Source: Entonaema liquescens (Eukaryota > Ascomycota > Sordariomycetes > Xylariales > Xylariaceae). Taken from it: a DNA stretch of 64,000 nt. Below the pieces are notes generated by a model that saw only the letters and a list, made by a program, of their open reading frames with translations, was not told where the DNA came from and did not search any database. The stretch lies in assembly GCA_902805475.1 (NCBI GenBank), contig CADCSX010000007.1, positions 186,001-250,000 of the forward strand, written 5' to 3'. A program made the translations under genes and the position numbers. Every line of letters starts with the position of its first letter. The stretch's first letter is position 1. This document shows, piece after piece, positions 1 through 11,022 of the stretch.

Positions 1-2255
1 CCGAAGGCCAAGCAGTAATAAACTCGCCGGTTGCCGATCAAGACGAGAGCGATGGGAGTGACGACAGCAATAGCGTTACCCGATCAGGTGAAGATGAGCC
101 AGAGCCGCCGCCGAAAAAGCAAAAGACAGTGCTTCAAGATACGGAACACAGTCCGAGCTTTACAGGGGGGTTGAATTGTTCGGCATCACCACTCCGGGAT
201 CTAGACTCCCGAGGTACTCCGCAAGCGGCTAACAACGCAGTTAAAAGTCCGATTCAAGAATGCCAAATGACAGAACATCTGACTTCCGATTTAGATGGTC
301 TTGCTATGATGGCACTTCCGGAGGAACTATTTAATGATCCAGTTGATGCTATAAGCAATTCACTCAAAGATGATGTCGATCTTGATATGGATTCCCTCAC
401 ACAAGAAGAGATAATTCCTAATAGCCCATCGTCATCTAAACCGCTGGGTCATTGTCGTTCACCAGTCATAGCTGAGGAGTCGCTACCAGTGCAAAAGGCC
501 AAGGAGAGCATATCGCCGCCAGCTGATCGGTCCCCCCTCCAAATACTGGGTGTAAGCGATGTCAACTCAAGGATTGCCGATACGCCCCAGGAGCCGGACC
601 CTGACCAAGTGAAGCCGATAGATCATGCACCGAGTCCTGCCTTAGATACATCAGTAAACGTCCCCAAGGACACACGGTCGTCAATTTCATCGTCGAAGTC
701 TTTTCAGCACCCCAAAACTCCGATGGGACCCCCTCCAATACCACCAAGGTTCAAATCCCGTTGTAATTTACCAGCTGAAGATCCGAGGACACCTCCTTTC
801 TTACCTAACCGGACTCATGCTTCTAGTTTTCGCTCTGTCTCTAACCCTAACCCTAAATCCAGCCAACGTCACAACGTCCTTCAAAGAACGCAAGAGGAGC
901 AGCCACCAACAAGTACTCAGATGTTCGTGCTCGGGAACCTCGATGACCTTTTCCCAAGTCCTTCACAAGAAGTGAGGGAAATATTTGGAGAATCGAAACT
1001 TGGTATTGGAGGGAATAGCACCAGGCCAAAATTCAAAGCCACTTATACAAACAAGTCTCCTATTAACAGGAACCTGGCCAATAAGTCGGTATCGGCTATG
1101 TCGGGTCATAACCGGTTCAGTTCTGCTACGAAGAACAGTAAAATGGAGAATGGACCTAGCCAGGACTGCTTCTCGTCCATACAAGCAAGGGATTCTCATT
1201 TGCCTCCTATTGCTAGTATCCGCTCCTCAGGTAACTCGGAGTCATTTGACATGCCGTTTTTCTCAACACAGGATTTCTTCCTCTCATCGCAAGATCTAGA
1301 AGATCTTGGAGGTGGGCAAGGATCCCCATTGGGGCTTGAAGGTAGGAATGGTCGAAGTAGCTATGACCCGACCTCAGATAAGTTGGCTTCGAATGGCGAT
1401 ATCGGTTCGACCAACCCATTGCATCCACCGGCCCAGAGGCAGCCTAGAGGCTCGGAAACAGACTATCAAATTAGCCCAGCTTGCGATAGGAGTCGATCGA
1501 TTCATGCTCATTTACTTGGGGAGCCTACTGTACTTCAAAACCCAGAGCCGATATGCGGGGAAAACACAACACCGAATACACTCTCAGAGAGCACTCGTCC
1601 ACATGCTAGTCGCTCTAGAGACAAACCTAATCTTCAAACTCCTTCAGACAGTATGCATGTTGTGACCTCCGAGACCCCACAAACGAAACCACTTAGTATG
1701 CTACAAGCAGAAAAGAATACGGCGCGCCCGCAGGCCTCACCCAAGCCCTTTTTTAATTCAAGCGATAGAGAGGTACATCGCATATATACCAAGGAGAGGA
1801 TAAAGACCGCCGCGTGGGAAAGAGGGTCTACCCGGCGGAATACACAGCAGGAACAAGAACATCTCCAGAGGCCAGAGGACGAAAAACCAAAGAGGCCGAT
1901 ACCGGTATATGCGATAGGAGATGGAAAACAAAATAACAGCCAACCTAGCGCGTCTAAACCAGAACCAAGAACTGGAAGCCCAGCCGCTCAGCCATGTGAT
2001 CAGGTTAAGGACCACTCACGGCCCCGGACTATTAATCAGCTACCAAGCTCGGCAGGGAGTTTCCAGAGTCAAAAGATGGAAGAGCCAAAGGAAGCACGTC
2101 CGCGACAGAATCAGTCACGTAGCTCGTATCAGAAAATGTTGGAGTTGCTTGAACGCGCAGAGAGCCACAAACAAGAACAGCAGGCAGTAACTGCATCGCA
2201 GGAAACGGATTATGGGGAGGCCGGGTTGGATGATGTCCTTAACGAAATATTGTAA
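1..2255 (+). CDS. C-terminal part of a large, disordered nuclear-type protein (5' end outside window)
   Basis: The frame is open from base 3 to the TAA at 2253-2255 (about 750 codons) with no intron needed, so this is the 3' end of a gene that starts upstream of the window. The GTG at 129 is not a start, because acidic, lysine-containing sequence continues before it (a PPPKKQK basic patch follows an Asp/Ser/Glu-rich stretch). The protein is Ser/Pro/Gln-rich and low in hydrophobic residues, hence mostly disordered. Short conserved-looking islands are LDDLFPSPSQEVREIFGE and MPFFSTQDFFLSSQDLEDL; the second holds adjacent TQ and SQ sites typical of ATM/ATR targets. The tail ends in a helical segment with QKMLELLERAE. 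I do not recognise the family. A meiotic or DNA-repair helicase tail (Mer3/HFM1-like) is a weak guess resting only on the SQ/TQ island. Confidence 0.75.
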   Translation, partial: EGQAVINSPVADQDESDGSDDSNSVTRSGEDEPEPPPKKQKTVLQDTEHSPSFTGGLNCSASPLRDLDSRGTPQAANNAVKSPIQECQMTEHLTSDLDGLAMMALPEELFNDPVDAISNSLKDDVDLDMDSLTQEEIIPNSPSSSKPLGHCRSPVIAEESLPVQKAKESISPPADRSPLQILGVSDVNSRIADTPQEPDPDQVKPIDHAPSPALDTSVNVPKDTRSSISSSKSFQHPKTPMGPPPIPPRFKSRCNLPAEDPRTPPFLPNRTHASSFRSVSNPNPKSSQRHNVLQRTQEEQPPTSTQMFVLGNLDDLFPSPSQEVREIFGESKLGIGGNSTRPKFKATYTNKSPINRNLANKSVSAMSGHNRFSSATKNSKMENGPSQDCFSSIQARDSHLPPIASIRSSGNSESFDMPFFSTQDFFLSSQDLEDLGGGQGSPLGLEGRNGRSSYDPTSDKLASNGDIGSTNPLHPPAQRQPRGSETDYQISPACDRSRSIHAHLLGEPTVLQNPEPICGENTTPNTLSESTRPHASRSRDKPNLQTPSDSMHVVTSETPQTKPLSMLQAEKNTARPQASPKPFFNSSDREVHRIYTKERIKTAAWERGSTRRNTQQEQEHLQRPEDEKPKRPIPVYAIGDGKQNNSQPSASKPEPRTGSPAAQPCDQVKDHSRPRTINQLPSSAGSFQSQKMEEPKEARPRQNQSRSSYQKMLELLERAESHKQEQQAVTASQETDYGEAGLDDVLNEIL

Positions 2256-2935
2256 CACTTAAATTCTGGCTCGTCGGTATTGGATTAGGAGATTCGGGAT
2301 ATGCATGGATTCAGGGTGAAAGGTCAATGTGTATAGGCACTCTGTGTGAGTAGGATAGGGGCAAGCATAAAGGCAGCGCGAAGCATTATACCCAGCATAG
2401 CAGTATATTATGAGACGTATGATTTAAGATGAGTAGAAGATAAAGACATGCTACGTGGATCAGCATTCTTGTGTAAGTCTACCTAGTGAACAACATGGCG
2501 AGTTTGCCCCTATTGTTGTTGGCAGACAACTCACAACAAAAAACTATTGTTTCAGCTTCCCACCGCATGATAGATACTATGAATTTCATCTTGTGTAGAG
2601 TGTTTGCTAGGGTTGCGCAAGTTGCTAGAGAACTCTACTAACAAAAATGACTCGAATTCAGATGATATTACTAACAGCGACGAATGAGTTAGCTATTGAG
2701 TTTCCTAAGGTTGTCATGGGAATAAGGAAAAGCTGGAAAAATAGTCTGATGTGCATTGCGCAAGGCAAATTCGATGACCTGTTGTCGAAGGTACTTGTCA
2801 GTGCTAGTCTAGTCACGATTTCGCCGTCCTAGGCGACGAGAAAATACATAATCATGCACCTTGGCGAGCAACCGTTCTTCTTCGTTTCTCGGCCACAATT
2901 TTAACCACAGAAACAGAAACATAAAATCGCGAAAA
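2256..2935. other. Intergenic, 680 bp
   Basis: 3' flank of the first gene and 5' flank of the next. A short frame at 2647-2832 has no protein-like features. No RNA gene or repeat seen. Confidence 0.5.
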
Positions 2936-4078
2936 ATGCCTGTCAAGCAAAATTATTTTCGCCTTCGCCACCACCGCTCAGCAAGTGCCCCTCCCTGCTG
3001 CTCGTTGCCGCGGGAGGATGAGCCCTGGCGCATCGCCAAAATAACTAGAGCTCGTGACCTCGAGACGAGCACCTACCACGAAGAGCGTCGGCGCGAAGAA
3101 CTCCTCGCTCTCAGGGATGAATTCTCGGGCTTTTTGGGAAATTTCGGTAAGCGCGCGCTGCACTACCAGGGCGTGAGGCAGAATCCTACGCTGCGCGGGT
3201 TCTTCGATTCGGCGCGGGACTTCGACCAGGAGCTTCTGGATCTCAAGTTCCTGCTCGCGGGACGGAACCAGCTTTCCTTCTTGCCGGAGGAACATGCGGA
3301 GAACACGGCAGCGTGTATTCGCCGTACTACGGATGTCCTGAGGAGTGCTCGCTGGCATATCTGGAGATGCGTTGAGCTCTGGGCGACGCATGCACACCAC
3401 GACCCCGGCGAGGGACTCGTGTACAGCGTCACGCTGAAGAAGTTCGTTGAGCCGGGGAAGTTGGCTGCCGAGCTGGAATGTCAACGGCTCTGGGAGAAAA
3501 GCCGCCCGCTGCTCGAACGGCTTCTTGGCGAGTTGAAAAAGGAGGTCCCGCGCATTAGATGGGTCGTAGGCCAGCTCGAAGGCAGCCGGGAATTTTCTTT
3601 CGTCAGGGATTTGAAGGAGAGGAATCCTCGTGGCAAGGCTTCGAAGGCTTCGGGTTTGCTGCCGTGTCTTAGCTCCGGAACTCGACCGGGAGGCCACCAA
3701 CAATACGAGATGTCGGGTACACTGCCGGTCGATACCAACACGCGCAAGACCCCGGCTTGGGTCAATAACATGAAGATCCGCCTCGAAGCGCACACCATCA
3801 ACGACCCCACGGAAGTTGATCTTAGCGCCGTCCCGGCCCGGATCCGATACCGAGAACTCAAGGCCCGGGAAAAGCTACAAGGTGATGAGAACCCCGAAGT
3901 GATGAGAGATGCGTGGGTAGCATTCCGAGATGATATAGATAAGAGAACAGCGCCCCCTTCGACTGATGTGATCCTCTTGAGGCACAAGGTCGTTACAGAG
4001 GTGATACTTGCGGAGCACCGGGTGCAGCAGGCACGGAAACGGAGAGGCGGTGGATCTGGAGAGAATGCTGGAGTTTAA
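2936..4078 (+). CDS. Unrecognised 380-aa helical protein
   Basis: Single exon from ATG 2936 to TAA 4076-4078. The frame is open further back to a TTG at 2861, but the first ATG with a purine-rich fungal context (GAAAAATGCC) is at 2936, so I start there. The N-terminus is basic (RLRHHRSAS). Residues about 45-215 are rich in Glu/Arg/Leu and read as long amphipathic helices with a Trp-containing segment (RWHIWRCVELWATH). A basic Gly/Ser linker follows, and then a second helical part ending in a basic GGGSGE tail. There is no signal peptide and no clear membrane segment. I do not recognise the family and assign no function. An antisense frame at 2978-3793 lies wholly inside it and looks like its shadow. 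Confidence 0.6.
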   Translation: MPVKQNYFRLRHHRSASAPPCCSLPREDEPWRIAKITRARDLETSTYHEERRREELLALRDEFSGFLGNFGKRALHYQGVRQNPTLRGFFDSARDFDQELLDLKFLLAGRNQLSFLPEEHAENTAACIRRTTDVLRSARWHIWRCVELWATHAHHDPGEGLVYSVTLKKFVEPGKLAAELECQRLWEKSRPLLERLLGELKKEVPRIRWVVGQLEGSREFSFVRDLKERNPRGKASKASGLLPCLSSGTRPGGHQQYEMSGTLPVDTNTRKTPAWVNNMKIRLEAHTINDPTEVDLSAVPARIRYRELKAREKLQGDENPEVMRDAWVAFRDDIDKRTAPPSTDVILLRHKVVTEVILAEHRVQQARKRRGGGSGENAGV

Positions 4079-4724
4079 TTTGACTAAACCTGTCTAGATT
4101 CTGAAGTTCTACGGGAAATAGTATGTAAAATTATGGTTGTAACGGATTGCAAAGGCCTTTGTGTGCCTTGGTGGGTCGTGTCAACGTCCCATAGTATACA
4201 GGTGTTCATAGGGCTATAAGAGGAGCACTCCTGAAGATGGACGCAAATCTCTCTACGTTGAGTTCAATACCTATGTCTTATACATTTTTATTAAACACTC
4301 CACTGTCTAGATACCCAGTCTAGAAGGTGAGATTCAGATTGTGATGAATGATGAATACTGCAGTAGAGCACTGCCGCAGCAGTACGTAGTATATTACTAA
4401 ATTCAACTTCACCCGAACCACGGTTCAACCAACCCTGCAGGTGGATCTTGCATATCACCATACCCGGAACCTTGATGGACACTTTATGGGATAATTGTAG
4501 TAGTATTTAGAGCTCATGTACACTTTTAGTTTCTGGCACGTTGTTTCTCTTTTTATCTCTCAAGTTGGTAACGGACTAAGCGAGTGCCACAAGCTACCTA
4601 TATATACTGCCGGATTTCGATCTTGAGAAGCCAATCTATCCTGAAGGGGTACATTTTTGTCAACTGGTATATCCAACTCGGCCACTGATCCTTACTTTAT
4701 TTACGATTACCAACAATAAATATC
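4079..4724. other. Intergenic, 646 bp
   Basis: Convergent 3' flanks of the 380-aa gene and the alcohol dehydrogenase. No gene, RNA or repeat seen. Confidence 0.5.
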
Positions 4725-5953
4725 TCAGGGCACGATGACGGCCCTGAAGCGGACTGTGCCATTCTTCATAGCATCTAAATGGTAGTAAGGTTAGTCGGTG
4801 TCCGATTTATAGCATGAGAAGCGGAGAAGACGATGGAAGAAAATAAGTATATGGGAAGATACATACCCCATGCCGCTTGCGCCTGGTCCAGCGAGAAGGT
4901 CTCAATCATGCACTCGACACCCTTGAGTTCAGCGAATTTGATGCTATCTTCAGAGTCTTTGTGGTGTCCAGAGGGCCAAACCTGCACCGAACTGCCGTGC
5001 TTAAGCATGGTCACGGTGTCAATGGTCAAGTCACCAGGAATGCTCAGCAGCAGAAGCTTCCCGAGTATCCCCAAGCCTTTCACTGTAATATGAGTTAGTA
5101 ACCACTTCCGTGAAAGGGGAAATCTCAATGGTACATACGATACGGAGTCATGGAGTCCGCATTCGGTGCCGTAGCCACAACTAGACGGGCACCTCCGATA
5201 GCTTTCAAAGCCTCGCCTACGTCCTTCTCCTTGTTCGCGTCGATATATTCGTGAGCCCCCAACTCTCGCGCGAACTTCTCTTTGTCTGCGCCTCGCGAAA
5301 CAGCAATCACGCGGTATCCCATGTGCGCTGCATACTGGACTCCGAGATGGCCTAGTCCACCGAGACCCTGGATAACGACTGTCTCACCAACCGGGACGTT
5401 CATGTTCCGAATCGAGTTGAAGACTGACACGCCTGCACATAGGATAGGCGCGTACTTGGCGGCGTCGACGTGATCGGGGACCCTGACAGTTGCCTCTGCA
5501 CGCAATATGCAGTACTCTGCGTCTGAAAAGATGTTAGCCAGTGCTCAGGGGTAAGGGATATGGGTGAGGATGAAACAACTTACATCCACCGTTCTTAGTT
5601 ACGCCGTTTATGATTTGGTTATCGCACATCTGGTACCAGCCCTCATTGCACGCCTTGCAGGTCTCGTCGTGGCCACCATGCCAGCCACCGCCAACACGGT
5701 CGCCGACCTTCCACGACTTGACATGACCGCCGATGGCTGCGACTCTGCCGATGATCTCGTGACCGGGACATATCGGAAACCCGCCACCCATAATGTTATA
5801 TTGACCATAATAGTCGCTATAGCAGACGCCGCACGCCTCGACCTTGACTAAGATCTCATTGTCTCCAGGGAGTACCAGGGGAGTCTCCTGGACTACAAGT
5901 GCCTCGCCCTTGCCGGGGAATACTGCGCGCTTGAAGGTCTTTGGGAGAGACAT
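4725..5953 (-). CDS. Zinc-dependent alcohol dehydrogenase (MDR superfamily)
   Basis: Four exons on the minus strand: 5584-5953, 5139-5522, 4867-5082 and 4725-4774. They join in phase (donors GTAAGT, GTATGT, GTATGT; acceptors CAG, CAG, TAG) to give 339 aa, the usual length for the family. Family knowledge: NAD(P)-linked oxidation of alcohols to aldehydes in the cytosol. Visible motifs are catalytic-zinc residues in ACGVCYSD (Cys44) and GHE (His65, Glu66), a structural-zinc loop GGHDETCKACNEGWYQMC in which the first Cys is replaced by Asp, and a Rossmann loop GLGGLGHLG. The C-terminus is ...NGTVRFRAVIVP, encoded by the tiny last exon. The substrate cannot be told from sequence. A TATA-like box lies about 115 bp upstream of the ATG. 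Confidence 0.93.
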
Positions 5954-7385
5954 TTTAAGGAGTATAGTTAAAGGTTTCTTATTTTCGTGTTTAATGATAT
6001 CTGAATGGATTCTCGAGTATCTATCTTGTCGCGATTCAGGAACAGAACTAGCTACCGCATGCCTCTTTATATATGAAGTCTACGCCTCTATCCAACACTC
6101 GAGTCCTTACTTCAACTGGAAGCTATCTCAATCTCCCCAAGTCCGCTGCCAGGGACCTTCAACTATCTCCAGCGACGGAGTTCTTCCCTAAGGCCTCGAG
6201 GCTTGCAAGTTACTGATAACCTTGTCTTTTAGGTAAGCCAGCGTAACTTCGCCGTATGTTTCCTACTGATGAGGTGGATCGCCTTCAAGCTTATTTCCTA
6301 AAGGAGAACCGGAGCTACCAGGATGAGAGCCCACCAACAAGTGTATATCGATACGAAAAAGAAGAGGATAGAAGAAAACATGAGAAATTTGTGCAACTGT
6401 ATTACATTTATTATTTTGGACTTTAGGCGGATTTATGCAAAGTCCGTCGATATCGAGATGCTTTGCAAATGGAAATGTGACTGCATAAACCTCAGTGCGC
6501 AGATGTCTAAAACTAATACCGGACCTCACCGGACTACTCACCATACCATGCAATATCAATATCAGCCTGACACGCTTCGTCTAACCTATTAAGGGGTATG
6601 CTATTAGAAAGGAATCGGCAGTTGAAGGTAGTCTTGAGCCAATAATCGTGTAGTATAAGCTGAGAAATTACTATAAAAGGAATTTACACGGACACAGGAG
6701 AGGTGGAAAGTAGCTTAGCTGCTGTTAATGCCGAGGATTGTTTTACTCTGAAATTTCTAGATGATTGCTTGTCTACTAGCCGTGGGCATAATGGAAAGAT
6801 AATATCTGGAGGGGTACGATTATGAAGGATATCAAAGCCAATGTTAAGACCTATGATATCTCACGTCTCTTGGATCTAGTAATTCTTGTCCGTGTAACAC
6901 ATGTACAGCCCATCATAGTAAACAATTGACCACTAGTATAAATAATAGACTCTACGAACATAGAGCCATAGTAGTCTTCGTATACGTAGCATTAGACGAC
7001 TCTGGCATACGAATCATGACGTTCCCATTCAAAACTTAACAATAACCAGTAATATCATGTAGTATACAAAGTCTTTTCAATATATTAACATGACCAATAA
7101 CAGGCCTCAAGAATTATAAACCCGAACTGAATTATTACCTGTAGATACAACCACCCCTTTTAGGACAGCCTGCCTATCTACCTCTAGTCTATCATCTAAG
7201 CTAGCCAGTTTACGCGCGAGAACGAACGTCTTTAGCTACAGGCGCTTTTGAATTCCCGCCTCTCCCATACCCGTAGCAGATAAGGGGTAGATACTTAGTA
7301 CAAGGAGCAATACCCGATCCTTCCTAATAAATATCACATATGGGTTTGGGTTTTTCCATCTCTAAATCGTGTGCGAGACAAACTC
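5954..7385. other. Intergenic, 1.4 kb
   Basis: Upstream region of the alcohol dehydrogenase and 3' flank of the MFS gene. Apart from the TATA-like box I see only short frames without protein-like features (6263-6559, 6323-6592). Confidence 0.5.
6065..6073 (-). promoter_or_regulatory. Possible TATA box of the alcohol dehydrogenase gene
   Basis: TATATAAAG on the minus strand, about 115 bp upstream of the ATG at 5953. Placement suits a fungal TATA promoter; transcription start not known. Confidence 0.4.
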
Positions 7386-9180
7386 TTAAAACACCATCAT
7401 CACAGGCTCGTTGTCATCGGCGCTCCGCCCCTTAGGCTTGACGAAGCGCTCGCGCGACAGGAACAGCGAGCATACGGTAAATATGGCCGACGCTACTATC
7501 ACCACGATCCAGATCGTGTCGATGGCCCCGACGATAACCGCGATGGCGGCCGCGCGGATCTCCGGCGACGCTTGCGTTAGCACCTCGCTTCGCGCACCCG
7601 CGACCGCGGCCTGGATGTCGGCGTCGGTGTACTGGTCCGCGGGCAGGAGCGCGCGGATACCCGAGAACGCCTCGGCCTGGAAGACGGCGCTGGCGATGAC
7701 GAGGCCGACGAGCTGCGACGAGCCCTGCGAGATGTTGATGTATTGGATCATGTCCGCCGCGAGTGCGGGTTCGGCTAGTAAGTTTCCGATGGCATACGGG
7801 GCCTGGGATGCCGTCATTCCAACTGCCAGAAGGATCGAAAACCCGACGATTTTCGCATTCGACGTGTACGGGTCCACGGTATACATGGCGGCCGCACCGG
7901 CTGTCAGGAACAGCCCCGAGAACAGGAACCACACGATGTGGTAGCCCACGCGGCCCATGACAGCGCCGCAGATCAGGATGGCGGCGACGTAGAAGCAGAT
8001 ATACGGCAGCAGGCGGACGGCAGCCTGGGTGCCGCTCTCGCCGCGGGCGAAGAGGTAGTAGAACGGGATGTAGTACACGGCGACGAACAGCGTCAGACCG
8101 CTGCAGAACATAAGGATGTACATGAGCACGAGCTGGGGGTCTCGCAGGAAGCCGCACGGGAACAGCCTGTTGACCTTGTCGGTTAGGATGGCGAACTTCT
8201 GCGTGACGACAAAGGCGATGAGGAAGACGAAGGCGAGCACGATAAGAGTGATAGTACGTCCGTCGTTCCAGGCCCACTGAACACCGCCGAATAGGAACGC
8301 TACCGTAAAACAGCAGTACATGGCAGAGTTAAGCAGGATCCCGAGCCAGTCGATTAGCTTGAATTTCTCGAGGAAGGACATTTCTGGGCGGCGCGGGACG
8401 GAGGGGACGAGGAATAAGTAGATGGGCGACATGACGCCGAAGATGACGAGATTGAGGTAGAAAGCCTGCGGATCGTGTTATGTTAGTTATAATTTCAATA
8501 GTGTAGATTTGATACTCGATAAAGAGTAAAATAAAACTTACCCATCTCCACGTCGCAGAACTATCAGCAAGTAGACCGCCAACCACAGGGCCCAGAATTG
8601 CTCCAGCGCCGTAAATAAATCCCGTCCCGGCGACATACACGGGCTGTTCCTTCGGCAGCACAAGTGCCGTCGAGATATTCAATGTACCGAGATACATCCC
8701 GCAGCCTCCAAAGCCAGCCCAGACACGTCCGATGATCATAGCATTCATATGCGGGGCGGCGCCGCACAACGCGCTCGCAGCCGCGAAGTTGGTCAGACAA
8801 GTGATGAACACCCATCTGTTATCGAAAATGGCGTACGCCTTCCCAACAGGCAAGATGCCCGCGGCCGAGCCCAGCGTAAATCCCACACCGAGCCATCCCA
8901 GCTGCGCCGTGTTCTGGAACGTCTCGGACACGGCGCCCTGGAGGTCAGCCGCGATCGTGTTGTCGAGGCCGAAGAGCAGGTTCGCGGAGAAGATGGACAG
9001 GCAGACCAGAAACCAGCGGAAGCCCGTTACAGAGCGCTCCTGCGGCTCGCCTTTCTCCTGGAGGGAAGCATTTCGCGGCGTCGTGTCCTGGTTCGCGTTC
9101 TCCGGCGTCTGCGACTCGACGTTCTGCGTCGACTCGGAGTTGGACTCCTCGGTCTTTTGCTCCATGGTAAGCGTGCTCAT
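7386..9180 (-). CDS. MFS efflux transporter, DHA2-like (14 TM helices)
   Basis: Two exons, 8542-9180 and 7386-8465, joined across a 76-bp intron (GTAAGT...GCAG) so that ...ATWRW continues as AFYLNLVIF; 572 aa. The ATG at 9180 is used because the longer frame opens only with a TTG. A hydrophilic N-terminal tail of about 50 residues precedes alternating membrane segments. The antiporter motif C region reads LGPVVGGLLAD, and an early motif reads GRVWAGFGGCGMY. Length and helix number fit the 14-TM drug:H+ antiporter family, which exports toxins and secondary metabolites across the plasma membrane. The substrate is not predictable. The coding sequence is clearly GC-richer than its flanks. The candidate transposon end lies 510 bp upstream of the start, so promoter effects are possible. 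Confidence 0.9.
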
Positions 9181-9690
9181 CGTTAAGATCAAGGAAGAGC
9201 CAAAAACACTTGTCGTCTGGGAGAGCGGACACTAATGGAAAGAAGGGCCAGGCCAGGACTAAAGACAGGTAGTTATATTAACTAGCCTTTTTATTGAAAA
9301 TGGCGACATTGCGTAAATATACCCACCCACCCCCAAAACGAACTTTATCAGGCCGTCATCTCTCTCACGTATCAAGGTGACGCCGGAAGTGGCCTCAAAG
9401 GACGATTACCCATCCGGTCCAACATCCACCAGGCCAAGCCAGTCGCAGATCTGGGCCAAGGCCCGGGGATTAGCGCCCAAACACCAGCATTGCCTTCCCC
9501 TTCCGCAGTACAGTTATCTCCATGGGTTCGACCTACTGTCTTTCTTGGCTTACCTGGGCGGGCCTCAGCTCAAATAAGATATCGCATTGATCGTGACTCA
9601 AAACAAACATCGTGCCGCCCTCCGGAACTCCTCTTGGGAAGTGCGGCTCTTTGCCTACGGAGGGGCTCCCGTACCCGGTTTCCCGGCCCC
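9181..9690. other. Upstream region of the MFS gene, up to the transposon end
   Basis: Contains a C-rich tract near 9320 and no supported gene. The frame at 9490-9822 runs across the transposon end and is not credible. The last five bases (GCCCC, 9686-9690) are the left copy of the candidate target-site duplication. Confidence 0.5.
9686..9690. repeat. Left target-site duplication GCCCC
   Basis: Same five bases as 19494-19498, adjacent to the inverted repeats. Confidence 0.6.
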
Positions 9691-9732
9691 TATGGCAGAC
9701 CATATGTACCACTTTGCCAAAATCGATTTTGG
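9691..9732 (+). repeat. Left terminal inverted repeat
   Basis: 42 bp, matching the reverse complement of 19452-19493 at 38 positions. Its inner 16 bp (9717-9732) are a perfect palindrome, CCAAAATCGATTTTGG. Confidence 0.8.
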
Positions 9733-10318
9733 TCGGACACTAAACTAGATTTGGCTAAGCGTAATAGCAATTTTATCGACGAATACTTAGGTTTTTATAG
9801 GGAGTACTTGGGCTTTATATAGGTTAAATAGATATATGTTTATTGATAATTGAATAACCTATATATATTAATATAATAAGATTACAGATAAAACTTTCGC
9901 AATTGCTTACTTCAAGCTTAAAGCTTTTATTGAATTAGATATGATTATTATTATTTAAATATTTATTCTCGAATATTATATTCATTATCTAAAGCATGTT
10001 AAAGTAGTTGTGAATAAGACAAAGCTTTTTATAGTCGATAGAACTGTCTGGAAAAGGCCTGAAAGGCCCTCTTGTGTATATTAAGTAGATGTAAAACTTA
10101 AGTAGAGAGATTGACAATTCAACTTAGTTTGCTCTCAGTAGCAATATTATTTTGATAAAATAATTTATAAGTACTTAACGTAATAATCAACATTATAGTA
10201 TTATGCATATTATTATGGTTAAACATATCGCGTTCTACTATTAATAAATACGTTCTAACATATTGGACGTAATGATATTATACTATTACAAATAGCACTA
10301 TGCAATCAGTTCTCAACC

Positions 10319-10578
10319 CGTAAGCTCAAGTCTCCAGTTTCAAGTATCGTGTATCAATTTGTGTATCTTGCCGCCCGTCAAGTTCCTTAGCCTTTCGAGC
10401 TCTTTCTTAGGGTGGCTATTAGGTTAGGTGCTACCCCAAGAGACGATTGTCAATTGTTAACGTATAAGCTCAAGTCCCTTGTATTCATTCCTGTCTCTTA
10501 TGACCCGTCCAGTTCCTTAATCTTTCCAGCCCTTTCTTGAGGTGGCTGTCGAGCTAGGTGCTACTCTAAGAGACGATT
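10319..10578. repeat. Diverged tandem direct repeat inside the transposon
   Basis: Copies at 10319-10448 and 10461-10578. Both begin with taagctcaagtc, share agttcctta, ctttcttag/ga, ggtggct and aggtgctac, and end in aagagacgatt. No reading frame; possibly subterminal protein-binding repeats. Confidence 0.75.
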
Positions 10579-10702
10579 TAGGATTGGTGTAGTGTAGCTT
10601 GTATGAAGGCTAATCTTAGTCCCTAACCTATAGGAGTAACAAAGCAACGTTAGTAAATCAAACCTAAATACGCCGTAAGATACATACCTGAAGATAGGTT
10701 CT

Positions 10703-10772
10703 GTTTCATCATCCCTTCGCTGGATTGGTTACGCAGCCACGCTTATGTTTCATCATCCCTTCGTTGAATTGT
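10703..10772. repeat. Short direct repeat, 26-28 bp, two copies
   Basis: gtttcatcatcccttcg followed by a related T/G-rich end at 10703-10730 and again at 10747-10772. Confidence 0.7.
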
Positions 10773-11022
10773 TTCGGCGCTGGCTAGAGTACAGGGGCAA
10801 GTCAGCACCGAAAAGCACAATTAAACGCATAAGGGAAAGATAGTAACTTACGCGCATGAGAGCGATGGCGGTGGCCGGGACGCCAGGACGTCGCATTATT
10901 CACGACATTTGCTCTTCCTGGCGCCCCAGTAGAAGGTAAGTTCTAATTGCTTCCTGCATCTTAGCGAGTCAAAGGACTGCGAAAAGAGCGGATAGAAAGA
11001 TAGAGATAACTGAGGTATGCTC

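Noticed and set aside
766..776. tRNA B-box-like ggttcaaatcc
   Set aside because: Lies in the coding frame of the first gene and has no A box or cloverleaf upstream.
841..858. Telomere-like ctaaccctaaccctaaa
   Set aside because: Only two and a half units, inside an open coding frame (SNPNPKSS); not a telomere or interstitial array.
2978..3793. 271-aa antisense frame
   Set aside because: Entirely opposite the 380-aa gene, whose composition and start context are better; looks like a shadow.
7432..8277. 281-aa frame overlapping the MFS gene
   Set aside because: Same strand, other frame; Arg/His-rich composition typical of a shifted GC-rich coding sequence.
9490..9822. 110-aa frame across the left transposon end
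   Set aside because: Crosses the inverted repeat and target duplication; no protein-like features.
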